A stretch of DNA of 64,000 bases from Roseateles sp. (GTDB lineage Bacteria > Pseudomonadota > Gammaproteobacteria > Burkholderiales > Burkholderiaceae_C). Shown here piece by piece: positions 63,201-64,000 of the stretch. Location: positions 1 to 64,000 of the forward strand of contig NZ_JAFAGT010000092.1 of the NCBI RefSeq assembly GCF_019237615.1, written 5' to 3'. The position numbers and the translations under genes are program-made. A model generated the notes under the pieces. That model had not been told where the DNA came from. It searched no databases and saw only the letters and a program-made list of their open reading frames with translations. Every line of letters begins with the position of its first letter. Positions within the stretch are counted from its first letter, which is position 1.

Positions 63201-63350
63201 ATCGGCTGGAAGAAGGACCTGCAGGCCACCTTCGACGTCTTCAACCTGACCCGCGCGTCGCAGCGCACGAACTTCCAGTTCGCCAACGCGCCGTACGCGA
63301 TCTACGAGCCGGGCCGCACCTACCAGATCGGTCTGCGGGCCAGCTTCTGA
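60201..63350 (+). CDS. TonB-dependent receptor, xylan-locus type
   Basis: A 1049-residue outer-membrane transporter. A signal peptide ends at AYAQ; the TonB box region is LDTVVVTGIRASLESS. The plug has DSISAEDMGKFPDSNIAESISRIPGVTLTRE and IQIRGLGTNFTRILLNG, and the 22-stranded barrel ends with the terminal Phe of YQIGLRASF. This is the large receptor type found with carbohydrate loci in Xanthomonas and Caulobacter. It likely takes up (glucurono)xylo-oligosaccharides. ATG follows CAGGAGACGAG. Confidence 0.92.
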   Translation: MSKSYSRPSGRTRLNGQLALGTTLLAGLIAQAYAQTPAQPSKEQLDTVVVTGIRASLESSANAKKNAVGFIDSISAEDMGKFPDSNIAESISRIPGVTLTREITGEGLQIQIRGLGTNFTRILLNGAPVASASTGRVDSGSANREVDMDFLPGELFSRVTVIKSPTASMLEGGAAGIVDMRSARPFDRKGFRSAFTLTGTKNQQADKWGNRGSALVSNTWDNTFGVLAGVAWATNKVKTTGFESIGWTNANLLATQSSSPTRNNTGGGNWTIPTSVPANAGNGLTTGAVIDEAFLLAKNPGLSITQIDNALIPRLGRAMVAEGSRDRQNAILSVEARPNSSVQLYVDAIYGHKKNEFERSDMNWVGRNGSAIPINMQVDRSDCSNGCVVTKGTFANSQYFLEYRPYVEDTKFQSINPGLKLKITDAIGVDVQANATRSNFHRQSPTVLFQTVLGSGITTEYDNTSGVPILKATNTLTGATDILNTPSAFGWNGGRVNVQEEKRQVRTSGLRGAIDIDADVVDIKFGGAYDNVSRRIESLNNDNYWSNIVCGRNLNVFLPGPNTTNKNGCNGTGTAGSAAADYPGYGTGYTAGATTPLQYLGSAIPNSAVPGYLSANSRGFVALDWARFAKDSNYAAAHETAVPGTGGTNTGVNPGFFQEKVTSIFTEVNGETKLLGNNLRYNAGMRFATTEQTFASLSTPADPRNTTLADGGRYPTPVVESLTTTTYSNFLPSGSLAYNIRPDLLARASMSKTITRADPTSLRALTASFTDPSAQNGTLTNPDLKPYQSKNTDLGIEWYTGREGYVALAWFKKNITGFTATKTFNVPFGTLNQYGINWTNGLTRDQRTNLYKSAGLPVPADLDSLPSAADLAKINALPIVLSQTQNTTDALNIKGLEFTVQQPLDMLTSYLKGFGVSANYTKVKQSGANVAIGVPPYTYNLAAYYEGRFGGFRVTKNFTKGTQSSGTGQNGITAAAFYGMDYAQVDFTSRLNLGEIMGAAIGWKKDLQATFDVFNLTRASQRTNFQFANAPYAIYEPGRTYQIGLRASF

Positions 63351-63403
63351 TCGAGGAAGCCTGTGTCTGCGCCAGTGGTCCGGGTGTGGCCCGCTGGCGG
63401 TTT

Positions 63404-63450
63404 GGTGAGGGTGCCCGCCGGCCGCAGGCGGGGCCCTCACCTCTTTCTTT
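63404..63450. terminator. Terminator after the TonB receptor
   Basis: GGTGAGGG at 63404-63411 pairs with CCCTCACC at 63434-63441 around a GC-rich inner stem (GCCCGCC / GGCGGG), followed by CTCTTTCTTT. The convergent MFS stop lies inside the hairpin. Confidence 0.7.
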
Positions 63451-64000
63451 GTGTCCCCGCCGGTGCGTGCTTGCCGAGCGGCCGGATCAGCAGGCAGACG
63501 ACCAGCGTCGTGCCGATCAGCACATTGCCCACCCAGGGGAAATGCTCCAGCCGCCCGTCCGGCGCGATCGTCACGATGTGGCCGGATACCAGCGCGGCCA
63601 GCCCGCCGGCGAGCTGTTGCAGCGCCGCGTTGATGGCCGTGAAGGCGCCGCGCTGCTCGGGTGCCGGGATGCCTGCGACGATGACCTGCCAGGGCACCAT
63701 GCGCGAGAAGATGCCGGCAAACATGACGACGTTGATGACGATCAGCAGGATCAGCGGCGACGGTCCCAGCCGCGTGTAGAGGGCCACCATTGCGACGGTG
63801 ATGGCGCTGCCCGTGTAGAACACCGGCAACGGCCCGAGGCGGTCGGCCAGGCGCCCCACCAGCGGCGCGACGAACAGCGTGCTGATGCCGGTGACGAGGT
63901 AGACCGCCGGCAACTGCTCCAGCGCGATGCCGACGTTGTGCACCGAGAAGGCGCTGGCGAAGGGCATGATCATGAAGCCGCCCGTCGTCAGCAGCGCCGT
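63437..64000 (-). CDS. MFS transporter, C-terminal part (continues beyond window)
   Basis: 187 residues of the C-terminal half of an MFS carrier: GISTLFVAPLVGRLADRLGPLPVFYTGSA with the loop motif, then four more helices including SRMVPWQVIVAGIPAPEQRGAFTAINAALQQLAGGLAALVSG. The frame is open to the right edge, so the start is outside. Substrate unknown; a drug/sugar efflux type is possible. Confidence 0.8.
   Translation of the reverse strand, partial: TALLTTGGFMIMPFASAFSVHNVGIALEQLPAVYLVTGISTLFVAPLVGRLADRLGPLPVFYTGSAITVAMVALYTRLGPSPLILLIVINVVMFAGIFSRMVPWQVIVAGIPAPEQRGAFTAINAALQQLAGGLAALVSGHIVTIAPDGRLEHFPWVGNVLIGTTLVVCLLIRPLGKHAPAGTQRKR

Noticed and set aside
1-64000. tRNA, rRNA or CRISPR array
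   Set aside because: No cloverleaf sequence, rRNA segment or regularly spaced identical repeats were noticed anywhere.

Overview
The DNA is GC-rich and densely coded, with a Betaproteobacterial gene repertoire: a siaABCD-type c-di-GMP switch, GspA/GspB secretion accessories, a copper multicopper-oxidase cluster, a TonB-dependent receptor and GH115, GH67, GH43 and GH8 enzymes of glucuronoxylan use. A Burkholderiales of the Roseateles/Mitsuaria/Pelomonas kind is the best guess; this is an inference from gene content, because no rRNA or tRNA is present.

Region 1 (1-10 kb) is accessory DNA. It holds repeats that look like an IS21-family end, a FitAB/VapBC toxin-antitoxin pair with a palindromic operator, a truncated AbiEi-type antitoxin gene, and a minus-strand three-gene set (8262 to 2244). 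The set encodes an LGFP-repeat protein, a very large protein with nineteen 29-residue helical repeats ending in an HELMH zinc-protease motif, and a caspase/gingipain-fold protease. This set is the best candidate for an undescribed system. Behind it lie an ISL3-like transposase remnant, short repeats with hairpins, and a carboxymuconolactone-decarboxylase-family gene.

Region 2 (10-27 kb) is mixed. It holds siaABCD plus a GGDEF-EAL gene, three secreted proteins of unknown function (one PEP-CTERM-like), rsgA, an ArsR-SRPBCC pair, a DUF924 gene, a lipase, and a copper-handling operon with a MerR/CueR-type promoter box. The operon order is HMA protein, two small secreted proteins, TolC-like lipoprotein, multicopper oxidase, cupredoxin, DUF411 protein and CusF-like protein.

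Region 3 (27-64 kb) is a glucuronoxylan/xylose utilisation locus. A TonB receptor is the likely outer-membrane importer of xylo-oligosaccharides. A periplasmic GH115-GH8 fusion and a GH67 enzyme remove glucuronic acid side chains and trim the chain. MFS and GPH transporters feed two cytoplasmic GH43 xylosidases. Xylose can then go through xylA/xylB or an oxidative route (IlvD/EDD dehydratase, RraA-like protein, ketoglutarate-semialdehyde dehydrogenase). Glucuronate is probably oxidised by uronate dehydrogenase plus a lactonase. A LacI-family regulator lies inside the locus, and a conserved site with core RCGCTAYCAT occurs in five promoter gaps, with a weaker related site before the regulator gene. 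A GH2 gene in the locus is dead, with a large internal deletion, frameshifts and a nonsense codon. GspA/GspB and a Nudix gene interrupt the locus.
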